In this document: positions 17,216 to 25,786 of the stretch, piece by piece | Layout: each line of letters begins with the position of its first letter | How positions within the stretch are numbered: position 1 is the stretch's first letter | From: Puniceicoccaceae bacterium K14 | Lineage (GTDB): Bacteria; Verrucomicrobiota; Verrucomicrobiia; Opitutales; Opitutaceae | Reading direction: 5' to 3' | Assembly: GCA_022538095.1 (NCBI GenBank) | Contig: JAKYXN010000011.1 | Location: forward strand, 1-64,000 | Length of the DNA: 64,000 nucleotides | Program-made: the position numbers and the translations under genes | The notes under the pieces: generated by a model | Databases searched by the model: none | Seen by the model: only the letters and a program-made list of their open reading frames with translations | Told to the model about the DNA's origin: nothing

Positions 17216-17852
17216 ATAGCTTAACTTTTTCGACATCGAATGCCAACCGATCAGGGTCGCCCAAAGTCGAAATTTTAACTAAGTTATCGAGTAAAATAGA
17301 CAAAACTTTGCGACTTGATTCTCTAGATACCACCGGGCTATCTACTGTCTCGGGAACCTGTAAGAGTCCACCAACCATAGTCGATTTACTATCGGCGATC
17401 CACTTCATTAGTCGGTAAAAAACCAGATTGCCGATTCCACCCCCTGAAGCATGTGATGCAAAACAGGGTACACCCGCTTTACCGATCTCTCCCGCTAAAG
17501 ACCGAAAGGGCAAACCTGTCCAATAGCCTGGATCTCCATTTTCAACGATATCTTTATTCAGTGGACGCCTTCCATGAGCGTCCTTAACACTCCCACTACG
17601 TTCATTCAAAGCGATTCGTTCAATTGCTAAGGAGTCGATGTCTTTACGCATTCCAACAATCACGATCGCATCCCAAGATTGTTGTAAAACTCTTTCCAAT
17701 GCTGGGTAAGCATTATCCCACTCGTAGGGCAGCTCCACAGAACTAACTACGAGCTCATCGCTGGAAAGAGATTGAGCGGTAGATATAAAGTCCGCCGAGG
17801 GGCTAGAAGGATTCGACTCCGTCGGTGAAAATGCAGCAAAAAGAACTTTCAT
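17193..17852 (-). CDS. Pyroglutamyl-peptidase I (peptidase C15)-like protein lacking catalytic residues
   Basis: The 219-residue protein has the length and layout of pyroglutamyl peptidase I: an MKVLFAAFSPTE N-terminus, IVIVGMRKDIDSLAIERIALNE (63-84, with Glu78 matching the family Glu), a YWTGLPFRSLAGEIGKAGVPC block (110-130) and VFYRLMKW. The nucleophile loop, normally NTAGT--CN, here reads SHASGGGIGN (133-142) and has no cysteine. The catalytic histidine of G-IHVP is replaced by Gln165 in GGLLQVP. It is therefore predicted to be inactive as a C15 peptidase and may bind a ligand or protein instead. Its 3' end overlaps the convergent RsbW-RsbU gene by 23 bases. Confidence 0.75.
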   Translation of the reverse strand: MKVLFAAFSPTESNPSSPSADFISTAQSLSSDELVVSSVELPYEWDNAYPALERVLQQSWDAIVIVGMRKDIDSLAIERIALNERSGSVKDAHGRRPLNKDIVENGDPGYWTGLPFRSLAGEIGKAGVPCFASHASGGGIGNLVFYRLMKWIADSKSTMVGGLLQVPETVDSPVVSRESSRKVLSILLDNLVKISTLGDPDRLAFDVEKVKLFKESPTQ

Positions 17853-18014
17853 ATAATCAATGTTTAGGGATTAACCAAAGCAAAGAGACTGACTGATCGT
17901 GCAGTTTCTTTGAACAAAAACACTATGGGAGGAATAAAAAGCTCGCGTACCTAAGTCAAACTGCCGGCAGACAATTGAGGAAAATTTAACAAGTCTCGGC
18001 CAAATCCAAATCAA

Positions 18015-18299
18015 TCAACTCTCCTCTTCTACCTTCATTTTGCGATAGAAGCTGCGACGCTTTCCCACTCCGCCGACACAGATACAATTTACGGATGTCT
18101 CAACCTTTTCGACAAGCTCCTTCATTTCATCCCGCTCTGCTTTAAAAGCTACTTTTATCAATTCATCATCCTTGAAGGCAATTTCCAGTTCGCGAACAAC
18201 CCCTTCACTTAAACCCGATTTTCCGACGTGCACCGAAGGCTTCAACCGCTGAGCGGCATTTCTCAAAATCGCTTTATCTTTGCTACTTAATTCAAACAT
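18015..18299 (-). CDS. yhbY: YhbY-type CRM-domain RNA-binding protein
   Basis: This 94-residue protein (from ATG 18299) is a single CRM domain: LSSKDKAILRNAAQRLKP, HVGKSGLSEGVVRELEIAF with the GxxG-like loop, and a C-terminal VGGVGKRRSFYRK. YhbY associates with pre-50S ribosomal subunits and is thought to help ribosome assembly. The annotated start is chosen because MFELSSKDKA matches the family N-terminus; an upstream Met would add ten residues. It lies 52 bases downstream of the hybrid kinase gene, on the same strand. Confidence 0.93.
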   Translation of the reverse strand: MFELSSKDKAILRNAAQRLKPSVHVGKSGLSEGVVRELEIAFKDDELIKVAFKAERDEMKELVEKVETSVNCICVGGVGKRRSFYRKMKVEEES

Positions 18300-18350
18300 C
18301 AATGATCTGTGCCTCATCCAATGAAGCACGTCAATCTTTGGGATTTCTGC

Positions 18351-20090
18351 TTATTGGCTAGCCAGACTCTGCTCCGCCTTTTTCAGGGCTTGGCTCAATT
18401 TCTTCAAATTTAGAGGCTTCGAAAGGTAATCGTCCATTCCGGCTGCTATACACCTTTCCCGATCTCCATCCATGGCATTCGCTGTCAGAGCAATGATGTA
18501 TACATCACTGTTCTTGTTGCCTGCAATTTTGTTTCGAATTCTCCGAGCAGTAGACAAACCATCGATTGGCGTCATTCTCACGTCCATAAATATAATGTCG
18601 AAGCGATCCTTCTTCATTAGGTCGATCGCAACCAACCCACTGGTCGCACTTTCAACCTCATAACCTAGATGTTCTGCTAGCTTGTTGGTTATCAGCAAAT
18701 TATTTTCGTTGTCGTCCACGACCAGGATTCTGCGAGATTCGCTATTCTTGGCACCTCGTTGCTCAGGCTTATTATTCGCAAAAGTGGTCTCCTCTTCTGA
18801 AAATTCCTTTTCTAAGTCACAATTCGCAGGCGGTAAAGTTATGTTGAAAGAGAACACAGTCCCCGTCCCGACAGAGCTTTGCACCCCAATATCGCCATCC
18901 ATCGACTGGCACAGGCTTTTACTAATCGCCAGACCAAGCCCCGTGCCACCAAACTCTTTATTAACCATTTGATTGGCTTGTGTGAATGGGTCGAATACAG
19001 AACAGAGTTTTTCCGCTGCTATGCCAATCCCGGTATCCTCAACTTCACACCGAATCCTCGATACACCTGAACTCGCATCTAATTCACTGAATAGTGAGAT
19101 CTTTACAAATCCTCTACGGGTAAACTTGATCGCATTAGAAACAAGATTCATCAATATTTGCCTAACCCTCATGGAATCTCCAAGAAAGACTCGGTTTTGC
19201 AATCCTTCCACATCTATAAGCAAATCGATTCCCTTAATCCGTGCGCGGCCAACAAGGATAGTCCTTACCTCTTCGATAAGATCGACGATATCCAATTCTT
19301 CCTGACAAAGCTGTACACTTCCAGAATCTACTTTGGCATAGTCCAGTACCTGGTTTATGAGCTCCAACAAAATTTGACCACTTGAATGAATCGCATCCAC
19401 ACACTCGCTTTGGTCTCGGGTCAATTCGGTGTGAGCCAACAGATCGCAGAAACCGATTACTGCATTCATTGGCGTGCGGATCTCATGGCTCATGTTGGCC
19501 ATGAAGGCTGATTTGGATTGATTTAAATCTTTCAAACACTCGATCTCTGACAGAGTCGCTTCTAAGCGCTCATGGAGTTCCGAGTTTTCTCGAAGCACTT
19601 GACTTGTTTGGATACCCATTGAATCTGAAACTTCACCCCCAGCAGGTCCCTCAATTTCACGATTTTTCGGGTACTCAATATTAATAAAGATATCAGTAAC
19701 TACCCCATCATCAGAAAATGATGATTCGCTAGTTAGCGTAACGATTTCAGGGAATAATCCCTTGGGATACAAAACGAATCTACCTGTCGAGAGGCTCCCT
19801 TTTAACACTTCATCTACTTTGTCAGCCTCTCCATCGAGGCTTCCTATAAGGCTTCTAAATTTGCTGCCCTTTAAGTTGGCTGAAGTTTCGTTGGCAATTC
19901 GGCAAAAACTCGCATTTGCCCATAGCAAATCACCCGTTGCTGAAAAAAGAGCTTTCGCCCCGATGTGTTCGATGCGACCCGGTACATCATCTTGTGTCGC
20001 TTCCTGAGAACCCCCTTCGTTTGAAGTAGCTCCGTTGGGATTGAAAATTGTTTGTGTCGTATTTTGGTTCACTAGAATTGGTGGTAACAA
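18351..20090 (-). CDS. Cytoplasmic PAS hybrid histidine kinase with receiver
   Basis: This is a 579-residue protein with no membrane helices. A PAS-like region (about 38-140, ALFSATGDLLWANASFCRIANE) precedes a short coiled linker. HisKA follows with His202 ([12 protein letters not shown]) and an HATPase with N-box Asn319, EDTGIGI (351-357) and [12 protein letters not shown]-terminal receiver at about 455-570 has Asp503 (FMDVRM), Thr537 and Lys558. The initiation codon looks like TTG at 20090; a GTG at 20072 is an alternative. No effector gene is next to it. It is the second of three hybrid kinases here with the same H-ATPase-REC core. Confidence 0.94.
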   Translation of the reverse strand: MLPPILVNQNTTQTIFNPNGATSNEGGSQEATQDDVPGRIEHIGAKALFSATGDLLWANASFCRIANETSANLKGSKFRSLIGSLDGEADKVDEVLKGSLSTGRFVLYPKGLFPEIVTLTSESSFSDDGVVTDIFINIEYPKNREIEGPAGGEVSDSMGIQTSQVLRENSELHERLEATLSEIECLKDLNQSKSAFMANMSHEIRTPMNAVIGFCDLLAHTELTRDQSECVDAIHSSGQILLELINQVLDYAKVDSGSVQLCQEELDIVDLIEEVRTILVGRARIKGIDLLIDVEGLQNRVFLGDSMRVRQILMNLVSNAIKFTRRGFVKISLFSELDASSGVSRIRCEVEDTGIGIAAEKLCSVFDPFTQANQMVNKEFGGTGLGLAISKSLCQSMDGDIGVQSSVGTGTVFSFNITLPPANCDLEKEFSEEETTFANNKPEQRGAKNSESRRILVVDDNENNLLITNKLAEHLGYEVESATSGLVAIDLMKKDRFDIIFMDVRMTPIDGLSTARRIRNKIAGNKNSDVYIIALTANAMDGDRERCIAAGMDDYLSKPLNLKKLSQALKKAEQSLASQ

Positions 20091-20241
20091 TCCTCATGAA
20101 ATACACTCTTTTTGGGTTTAGAAGACATAGCCCAAAACCTATGACTATTTATAATTTAATTTATAAAAAAAGTGTTAGCGAAGTAGTTATTGGCCACACT
20201 ATCCATCTTGTTAGCAAATTATCAACAGGTTATTCACCGAC

Positions 20242-20526
20242 CTAGGTGGGTGTAGACACCGTCCACATCTTGAGCAGATACTCGGACAAGCTTATCATGC
20301 TAATTTTGGCTCTCCCTTCTCGTAAAACGATCTCTCGAAAGGGTGATTCATATCGTGAGCGCTCTTCGAAGTACTCCCACAACTGAGCATTTAAATCCAA
20401 CACGGCTCGTTCCGAGTTTCCGCCACGCTTCCAAATCTCAATCACTCGAGCTAACCAGAAACGCTTTTCTTCATCCCGCATTTCCACATAATCGAGAAGC
20501 AACTGCTCATACCTATTTAAGCTCAT
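20242..20526 (-). CDS. Small hypothetical protein
   Basis: The 94-residue product is mostly helical by composition and carries no family motif I know. Features are RYEQLLLDYVEMRDEEKRFWLARVIEIWKRG near the N-terminus and a FREIVLREGRAKISMISLSEYLLKMW C-terminal part. It is rich in Glu, Arg and aromatic residues and has no signal or membrane segment. It has an ATG start, lies 64 bases downstream of the secreted-protein gene on the same strand, and may be cotranscribed with it. Coding potential rests on a single ORF with sensible composition. Confidence 0.55.
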   Translation of the reverse strand: MSLNRYEQLLLDYVEMRDEEKRFWLARVIEIWKRGGNSERAVLDLNAQLWEYFEERSRYESPFREIVLREGRAKISMISLSEYLLKMWTVSTPT

Positions 20527-20590
20527 GCTTCCTTATTCGCGATAAAGGCCTCGTTGTCGCAAGGTATTTCTTCTAGAAAGTGACACTCTC

Positions 20591-21466
20591 TCACCGTGTG
20601 CTATTGGCTCGCTTCATCCAATCGATGAATTGTTGCGAATAATTTAGCAGAAGCGTATCCGTCTCATCATCTGCTGTGGTTATCCGTACATCGACCTTCA
20701 CAATTTTTCCTCGAATATTCGCAATCGTCGTTGTAACCGATTGATCTTTCATGATATCGACATCCTTAGACTTAACCCTGAGATTGGTCTTGAAGAAGTA
20801 CATAATATAATCCTCCGCCTCAGCAGCGAGCACACGATACCCATCAACGAATGTATCCAAGTTTTCATCGCTTTCATACTTATACTTCTGGTAATCCTCA
20901 AAAGTCTCAAAATGTTCTCGCTCAGCTAACTCTTTACGCTCCTGGGCAACATCTGTCTTTAATGATTCCTTTAATTTTTCGAAACTTACAGAATCGTATT
21001 TGCGATATTCGTACAATTCCGGAACAGAAATGACTACGATGAAATCTCCGTAACTCTCAGATTTCTTGCTATTCAATGAGTCATGAGAGATCAAGGCGCC
21101 AACCAAACGATCTCCATCTTTGGTAAAGTCCGAAAAGCTCTCATACCCTCCTTTGAACTGGAGGCCACTTACCAACCCTTTTGGAGCAGGGACATGAACC
21201 TGAGTCACGCCTACTTTGAACGACCACTCCTTGTGAAAATAAACGCCGTCCCTTTCATAAATATCCTCTCCAACTAGCTGGCTTTCCACCGCCATTCCCT
21301 TGGGCACTTTAACTGTTCGACTACGTGGCTTGTGTAGAATTATAGGTTCCGCTGGAGCTTCCTCCGTTAAGCCAATCGTACCATCCGGTGATTCATTCGC
21401 CTCCACCGTCAGAAAGATCGAGCACGCTAATATACTTCCGAATACGATTTTTCTAATTCCAAACAT
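20591..21466 (-). CDS. Secreted hypothetical protein
   Basis: From ATG 21466 the product is 291 residues with a clear signal peptide (MFGIRKIVFGSILACSIFLTV, cleavage near VEA|NES). The mature chain has a LVSGLQFKGGYESFSDF and LVGALISHDSLNSKKSESYGDFIVVI region, a charged helical middle (EKLKESLKTDVAQERKELAEREHFETF) and a final beta-rich part (VTTTIANIRGKIVKVDVRITTADDETD) followed by LLNYSQQFIDWMKRAN. The last part resembles domains that track induced turnover or stress in cell-envelope proteins, but I know no family name. An in-frame TTG at 21481 is an alternative start. Confidence 0.6.
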   Translation of the reverse strand: MFGIRKIVFGSILACSIFLTVEANESPDGTIGLTEEAPAEPIILHKPRSRTVKVPKGMAVESQLVGEDIYERDGVYFHKEWSFKVGVTQVHVPAPKGLVSGLQFKGGYESFSDFTKDGDRLVGALISHDSLNSKKSESYGDFIVVISVPELYEYRKYDSVSFEKLKESLKTDVAQERKELAEREHFETFEDYQKYKYESDENLDTFVDGYRVLAAEAEDYIMYFFKTNLRVKSKDVDIMKDQSVTTTIANIRGKIVKVDVRITTADDETDTLLLNYSQQFIDWMKRANSTR

Positions 21467-21481
21467 CGTTATAAAGCACAA

Positions 21482-22530
21482 CTAAATCACTTATAATTTA
21501 CGTACAACGTCATTCGAGTGAATGCAATTATCATCAGTTCATTTTTTTGAAGAATAAGCCTAACGGTCGAAACTCCCCTCATGCTCAATTTATCATCTTT
21601 CAGAAGAACTTACTCCCAGCTCAAATGAAAGACCTCTAATCCATACCCTCATATATTATACAGGCTGGTTTTTCCTTGTAAAAAGAACGTAAAGAGATTT
21701 GATTTAAACGATATTTAGGACCGCCCCATGAGGCGTTGAGTAGTGTTAGAACGCACTAAATTATTATTGTTGTTGTGATAAGCCGATGCTGAAAAGCATC
21801 GGCTTATTTCGTTTGAGGCAATAAGTCCGTAGTACTACCCAAACCCACTCTAAGCTTTTTCCGCAAGATTCCAGCTTATGCCCAATTCCAATAAAGCCAT
21901 CGCTCTAATTGCCGAATAATAAAGAACCAAAACTTAAATTCGATAGGCTATCAATTTTTAGTTGGTTGGTTAACAATGGGCGGGGCATGATTCGGCGGAA
22001 TCTGCTCCGCTCTCTTGTATCCAGATAACAACATCAAGTTGCTTAGACAGACGGAATCTAATCATGGATTGGCTCCAATAATAGGTACGTTATACATACA
22101 TAATCCACTAGAGCTTAGGTGCCCTTTTCCGTCAAATCGATTTCGGTGTGTCGCAAGCAAGGCATTCACTTAGCTATTTATACGTATCCGCGAGCCCAAT
22201 CATCCAAATTTGTTAAACAAAAACACAAATACCCCAACATTCTTACGAAATCTGTAAACAACATGTGAATAACTTTTGACATTTATCAAACTGCCTCACT
22301 AATTATAAATCCAATACAATTCCTAACTATCCATGTATTGGCAATTTATGACCGCAGCTTCCAAATTAGATAATCGCTACCCCCGACAAGCTGTCTTTTC
22401 TCGCCGCGCTCATAATCACCCACCTGTTCCAAATCCACAATCTCGATTCCCCGCCCCGGTCGCTTAGCCCACTTGATATTTGTAATTTAATTTCAAAGAC
22501 TTTGCAACGCCCTACGGAGCCAACCCATAA
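21482..22530. other. 1.05-kb non-coding gap
   Basis: This is the longest stretch without a convincing gene. It contains a strong GAAA-capped hairpin at 21778-21807, an AT-rich stretch (22200-22345) with a TTGACA box at 22276-22281 upstream of the kinase-like gene at 22531, and one DnaA-box-like nonamer at 22264-22272. A 13-codon ORF (21876-21917 region) is too short to call. The segment could host one or more small RNAs; I could not match it to 6S, SRP, tmRNA or RNase P RNA. Confidence 0.5.
21778..21813 (+). terminator. Hairpin with perfect 13-bp stem and GAAA loop, probable terminator
   Basis: Arms 21778-21790 and 21795-21807 are fully complementary around a GAAA tetraloop, and TTCGTTT follows on the plus strand. 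No ORF ends nearby on that strand, so if it terminates a transcript, that RNA would be non-coding and start within 21482-21777. A TATTAT box near 21655-21662 could be its -10 element. Confidence 0.6.
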
Positions 22531-24000
22531 ATGACTCTCAGCCTTTCTTCCATTTTTACTGAAGATCTCAATTCCGAGATTCAACCAGTAGACAGCTGCC
22601 TCTCCATACTCTCGATTATTAAAAACCGAGAACATGCCGACCAACTCAAACACAGCTTAAACGATTCCTCTCTCTCTTGTTACAAGCTCCAACAGTGCTA
22701 CACGCATAAGGAAGGCTTGCAACTTTTGAATAATTGCAAGTTTGACGTCGTTATTATAGCTCCTTCCTTTAGTCGATCTAAGCGCTGTGCGATCATTCAG
22801 AAGATTCGCAACAACAACTACCGCCGCCCTCTTCTCGCACTCACACAAACATTCAAAACCGCAAATTCCAACCCGACCGATCTACAACTGGTCGATGCGG
22901 TCATTTCATACAACGATCTCTCACCTTCCCTGATCGGAAACCTCGTAAGGAATTCAGTAGATAAATACTATCTCTCAGAACTGCGTAATTCTCTAAACCA
23001 GCAACTCAACCTCGCATTGGATGCGGGGAAAATGGGAGCCTGGTCGTATTCCTGTGAAAACAAACTGTTCGAATTGGATACGATTACTGCTGACATGCTT
23101 GGGTTCCCATCACGCCCATGTAGAAAAACCTTGGAGGAGGTGCTTCAAGTCGTACCTCAAGAAAATCGAGACGAACTTAGGGATGAATTCGAAAAAGCAG
23201 GACAAGGCCTAGCTGAATTCGAAACCGAGATAGCAGTGTGCACCCCACCATCCGTATCACGCATTTGCCTTCAAGGGCGCTTTCGCGAAGAAGAGGCAGG
23301 CAGGTATAAGCTCCTCGTTGGCATAGCGAAGGACTCACGGCTTCCTCAACGTTCGGAAAATTCCGCCCCATCCCTTAACACAATCCCGCTACAGGCAGTA
23401 CTTGATAAGCAATTCGCTCAGTATGCGGATAACTCCTTACGCATCGACAAAAAGGAATCCTTTCAAAAGGTCCTGAAAAAACTATCCAACAGGACAGCAA
23501 ATCAAGGAGGAGTTGAAAACAAGAAATTCCCTTTCGATTTTTCACGCCAACCCAACACCGATTTTTCTCCACCAAACCCGCTTCAGGAAGGCTTCGTTGC
23601 CGCAGCGCAGAGACTCGTTGCCATGACGCGAAAGGGCCACAATTTGGATGTTAGCATCAACATCAACAACACACCCTCGATCGAGATAGAGAAAGAACGC
23701 GACTTCCTCTTCACTATTTTGCGCGAACTCCTCACAAACGTAGCCAAACACGCTAAAGCGTCACTTTGTATTATTACAATTCACAAAGATGAAGGCGATT
23801 GGGTGCTCCAAGTAGAAGATGATGGAATAGGTATAGAAAAAGCCCTCAAAACGATTTCTCCCACCGTGAACGAAATTGGCCTATTTTCGATTCGCACCCA
23901 ACTCGCTTTAAAAGGGGGCCACCTCGATATCGGCACCGCATCACCTGTTGGCTTAATCGCCCGAGTCAGACTCCCAATAAATCTGGCAAAATCTAGCTGA
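22531..24000 (+). CDS. Histidine-kinase-like protein: degenerate receiver, PAS, HATPase, no phosphoacceptor His box
   Basis: This is a 489-residue soluble protein. Residues 22-145 have the receiver layout but Ala77 replaces the phosphoacceptor Asp (FDVVIIAPSF). Residues 155-270 look like a PAS domain (LALDAGKMGAWSYSCENKLF). The C-terminal HATPase (about 385-485) is of the NarX/DesK type, with RELLTNVAKHAKAS (N-box Asn403), VEDDGIGI (428-435), a short GLFSIRTQL and GGHLDIGT. The linker at 285-345 has no recognisable HisKA or HisKA_3 histidine motif. It may bind ATP or act as a pseudokinase, or phosphorylate through a non-canonical residue. Its start follows a long AT-rich leader. Confidence 0.8.
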   Translation: MTLSLSSIFTEDLNSEIQPVDSCLSILSIIKNREHADQLKHSLNDSSLSCYKLQQCYTHKEGLQLLNNCKFDVVIIAPSFSRSKRCAIIQKIRNNNYRRPLLALTQTFKTANSNPTDLQLVDAVISYNDLSPSLIGNLVRNSVDKYYLSELRNSLNQQLNLALDAGKMGAWSYSCENKLFELDTITADMLGFPSRPCRKTLEEVLQVVPQENRDELRDEFEKAGQGLAEFETEIAVCTPPSVSRICLQGRFREEEAGRYKLLVGIAKDSRLPQRSENSAPSLNTIPLQAVLDKQFAQYADNSLRIDKKESFQKVLKKLSNRTANQGGVENKKFPFDFSRQPNTDFSPPNPLQEGFVAAAQRLVAMTRKGHNLDVSININNTPSIEIEKERDFLFTILRELLTNVAKHAKASLCIITIHKDEGDWVLQVEDDGIGIEKALKTISPTVNEIGLFSIRTQLALKGGHLDIGTASPVGLIARVRLPINLAKSS

Positions 24001-24057
24001 TCTTAGCAACCGCTGGACAGCGACGATCGTTTCTGTAAGACTGATTCATTCGCTACG

Positions 24058-25275
24058 ATGAATTTTCTTCAGAAATACATAAGTGCCGTTTGGGGAATGG
24101 TGCTGGAAATGGCCCCCTACCTAATAATAGGCTTTGCGATAGCAGGGGTACTCCACAAACTCATCAACCAAAGCTGGATTGAAAAACGCCTAGGCAAGCC
24201 AGGGCTAAGCTCAACCATTCTTGCGTCGCTTGTAGGCGTCCCCATGCCTCTATGCTCCTGCGGGGTAGTTCCGGTAACAGCGAGTATTCGAAACAAAGGG
24301 GCCAGCAAGGGGGCAACCACATCCTTTCTTACCTCAACTCCACAAACAGGAATCGACAGCATAATGGCCACCTACGGCATGCTCGGTCCCCTTTTCGCAG
24401 TTTACAGAGTTATCGTAGCGTTTGTTTCAGGAATTTTCGTCGGGGTCGCTGTCGAAAGTTTCAGCAAAGACAAGAGCAAACCGACAAAGGTAGAAAGTAT
24501 AGACGACACTCCATCCCCTAGTTGGAAATCAAGTATCGTTTATGCATTCGCCACGCTTCCACAAAGCATTGGAAACTCTTTATTGATCGGCTTCCTTCTC
24601 GCAGGCGCCATTAGTGCCGCTGCTCCCGAAAACTTTCTAGAAAACATCCCAGGAGGTATTTATAGTAGTATATTTCTAACTACATTGATCGCAATTCCTT
24701 TGTATGTTTGTTCCACAGGCTCCATTCCACTGGCAATCGCCTTAATTACAAGTGGCCTCCCCATAAGCGCGGCTCTCGTTTTGCTTATAGCTGGCCCAGC
24801 AACGAATGCCGCGACCATCGTGACAATGCGTAAAATTATCGGACCTAAAGAAACAACTATTTACCTCATCTGCATAATAATCTCGTCCTGGATCGCCGCC
24901 TTGCTATTCCATATTTTCTTAGGACAAGCCGCAATAAAAACTGCCTCAATCCATCATCATACAACCCACGGACTAATTAGCACCATAAGCGCGATCACTC
25001 TCTTAGCAATGATTGCATTGCCCTACCTCGAGAAATTTCGTTCACCCGTGAAAAAAAGCGACACACAGTCAAACGCTGTCATTACCCTAAGCGTAAACGG
25101 CATGAGCTGCAATCACTGCAAACATTCCGTGATTGAAGGCCTTTCGAGCTTGCCCGAAACAGACGATGTGGCTGTTGATCTTTCAAAGGGAATCGTCACA
25201 GTCAGCGGACAAGAGTTGAGGAAAGAAACTCTCAGCAAAAAAATTCAATCGCTAGGGTTCGAAGTCAGTGGCTAA
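24058..25275 (+). CDS. Permease of the SO_0444/UPF0718 heavy-metal efflux type with C-terminal HMA domain
   Basis: The 405-residue membrane protein has two halves of hydrophobic helices. The conserved VPMPLCSCGVVP motif (61-72, Cys66/Cys68) and the STPQTG segment (93-98) are in the first half, and IAIPLYVCSTGSIPLA and AGPATNAATI (245-254) in the second. A short His cluster (His299-301, His304) lies in a late loop. Residues 341-405 form an HMA metal-binding domain with GMSCNHC (Cys351, Cys354). The family is proposed to export copper, zinc or other soft metals or metalloids. The HMA tail suggests copper(I) or a similar ion. It is followed by a small secreted protein gene overlapping by eight bases. 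Confidence 0.88.
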   Translation: MNFLQKYISAVWGMVLEMAPYLIIGFAIAGVLHKLINQSWIEKRLGKPGLSSTILASLVGVPMPLCSCGVVPVTASIRNKGASKGATTSFLTSTPQTGIDSIMATYGMLGPLFAVYRVIVAFVSGIFVGVAVESFSKDKSKPTKVESIDDTPSPSWKSSIVYAFATLPQSIGNSLLIGFLLAGAISAAAPENFLENIPGGIYSSIFLTTLIAIPLYVCSTGSIPLAIALITSGLPISAALVLLIAGPATNAATIVTMRKIIGPKETTIYLICIIISSWIAALLFHIFLGQAAIKTASIHHHTTHGLISTISAITLLAMIALPYLEKFRSPVKKSDTQSNAVITLSVNGMSCNHCKHSVIEGLSSLPETDDVAVDLSKGIVTVSGQELRKETLSKKIQSLGFEVSG

Positions 25276-25786
25276 TTGTCTCAAGTATTTAATCACACAA
25301 TTGCTCCCTAGCATTTTTGGATTCGCACTGATCATTTTCTCCCCGTCTATCAAAGCTTCGGAAGCAACGTTTACTGAAGCCCCTCAAACAATCGAAGGTA
25401 ATACCTACGATTTTGAATCAATCGCTCCCCTACCCACCCTCATCCTCATCGTAAGAAACGAGGAAGACATCAAATCCAGTTTTCGCCTCGCGACTGCCTT
25501 GGAAAATCACCGCGACCTATTCAACTACTTGATCGTCGCCGACCTAAGCGAAAAATCGTTTTTCGAAGTAATCTCCATTAAACGAACAGCAAAACGATTC
25601 TTCAAAAGTGAGCTATCAAAAAAACGTATTTCAATAGAGAACACAAAAGATCTCATTCAAGCCTTCTCAAGTCCAAAGACCGTCAAAACTGGACTCGTTT
25701 CAAATGCAAAAAAAATACTCTGGGAAAGCCCAGAGCATTATAGCGATTTAAATGAATTAATAGAACAGGCTAAGTTAACAGACTAA
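25268..25786 (+). CDS. Secreted hypothetical protein coupled to the metal permease
   Basis: The frame starts at GTG 25268, inside the end of the permease gene, and encodes 172 residues with a signal peptide (hydrophobic segment 8-28, cleavage near IKA). The mature part (PLPTLILIVRNEEDIKSSF, DLFNYLIVADLSEKSFFEVI, TVKTGLVSNAKKIL) has the strand-helix rhythm of a thioredoxin or peroxiredoxin-like fold but contains no cysteine. I do not recognise a family. Coupling by overlap suggests a periplasmic partner of the permease. A TTG eleven codons downstream is another possible start. Its 3' end overlaps the convergent DUF5069 gene by four bases. Confidence 0.6.
   Translation: MANCLKYLITQLLPSIFGFALIIFSPSIKASEATFTEAPQTIEGNTYDFESIAPLPTLILIVRNEEDIKSSFRLATALENHRDLFNYLIVADLSEKSFFEVISIKRTAKRFFKSELSKKRISIENTKDLIQAFSSPKTVKTGLVSNAKKILWESPEHYSDLNELIEQAKLTD

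Noticed and set aside
20242..20526. Toxin-antitoxin component
   Set aside because: No partner gene of similar size is adjacent and no toxin or antitoxin motif is visible.
22264..22272. DnaA-box-like TGTGAATAA in the long gap
   Set aside because: It is a single site without a cluster, AT-rich unwinding array or dnaA/dnaN genes nearby, so an origin is not supported.
22276..22310. TTGACA followed by AATTATAAAT as a sigma-70 promoter
   Set aside because: The spacing that gives a good -10 is 19-22 bases, and the 18-base choice (TAATTA) is poor; I mention it only as weak.
22366..22653. 95-residue minus-strand frame across the start of the kinase-like gene
   Set aside because: It overlaps the real plus-strand gene and its composition (many Cys, Trp, Arg) looks like a shadow.
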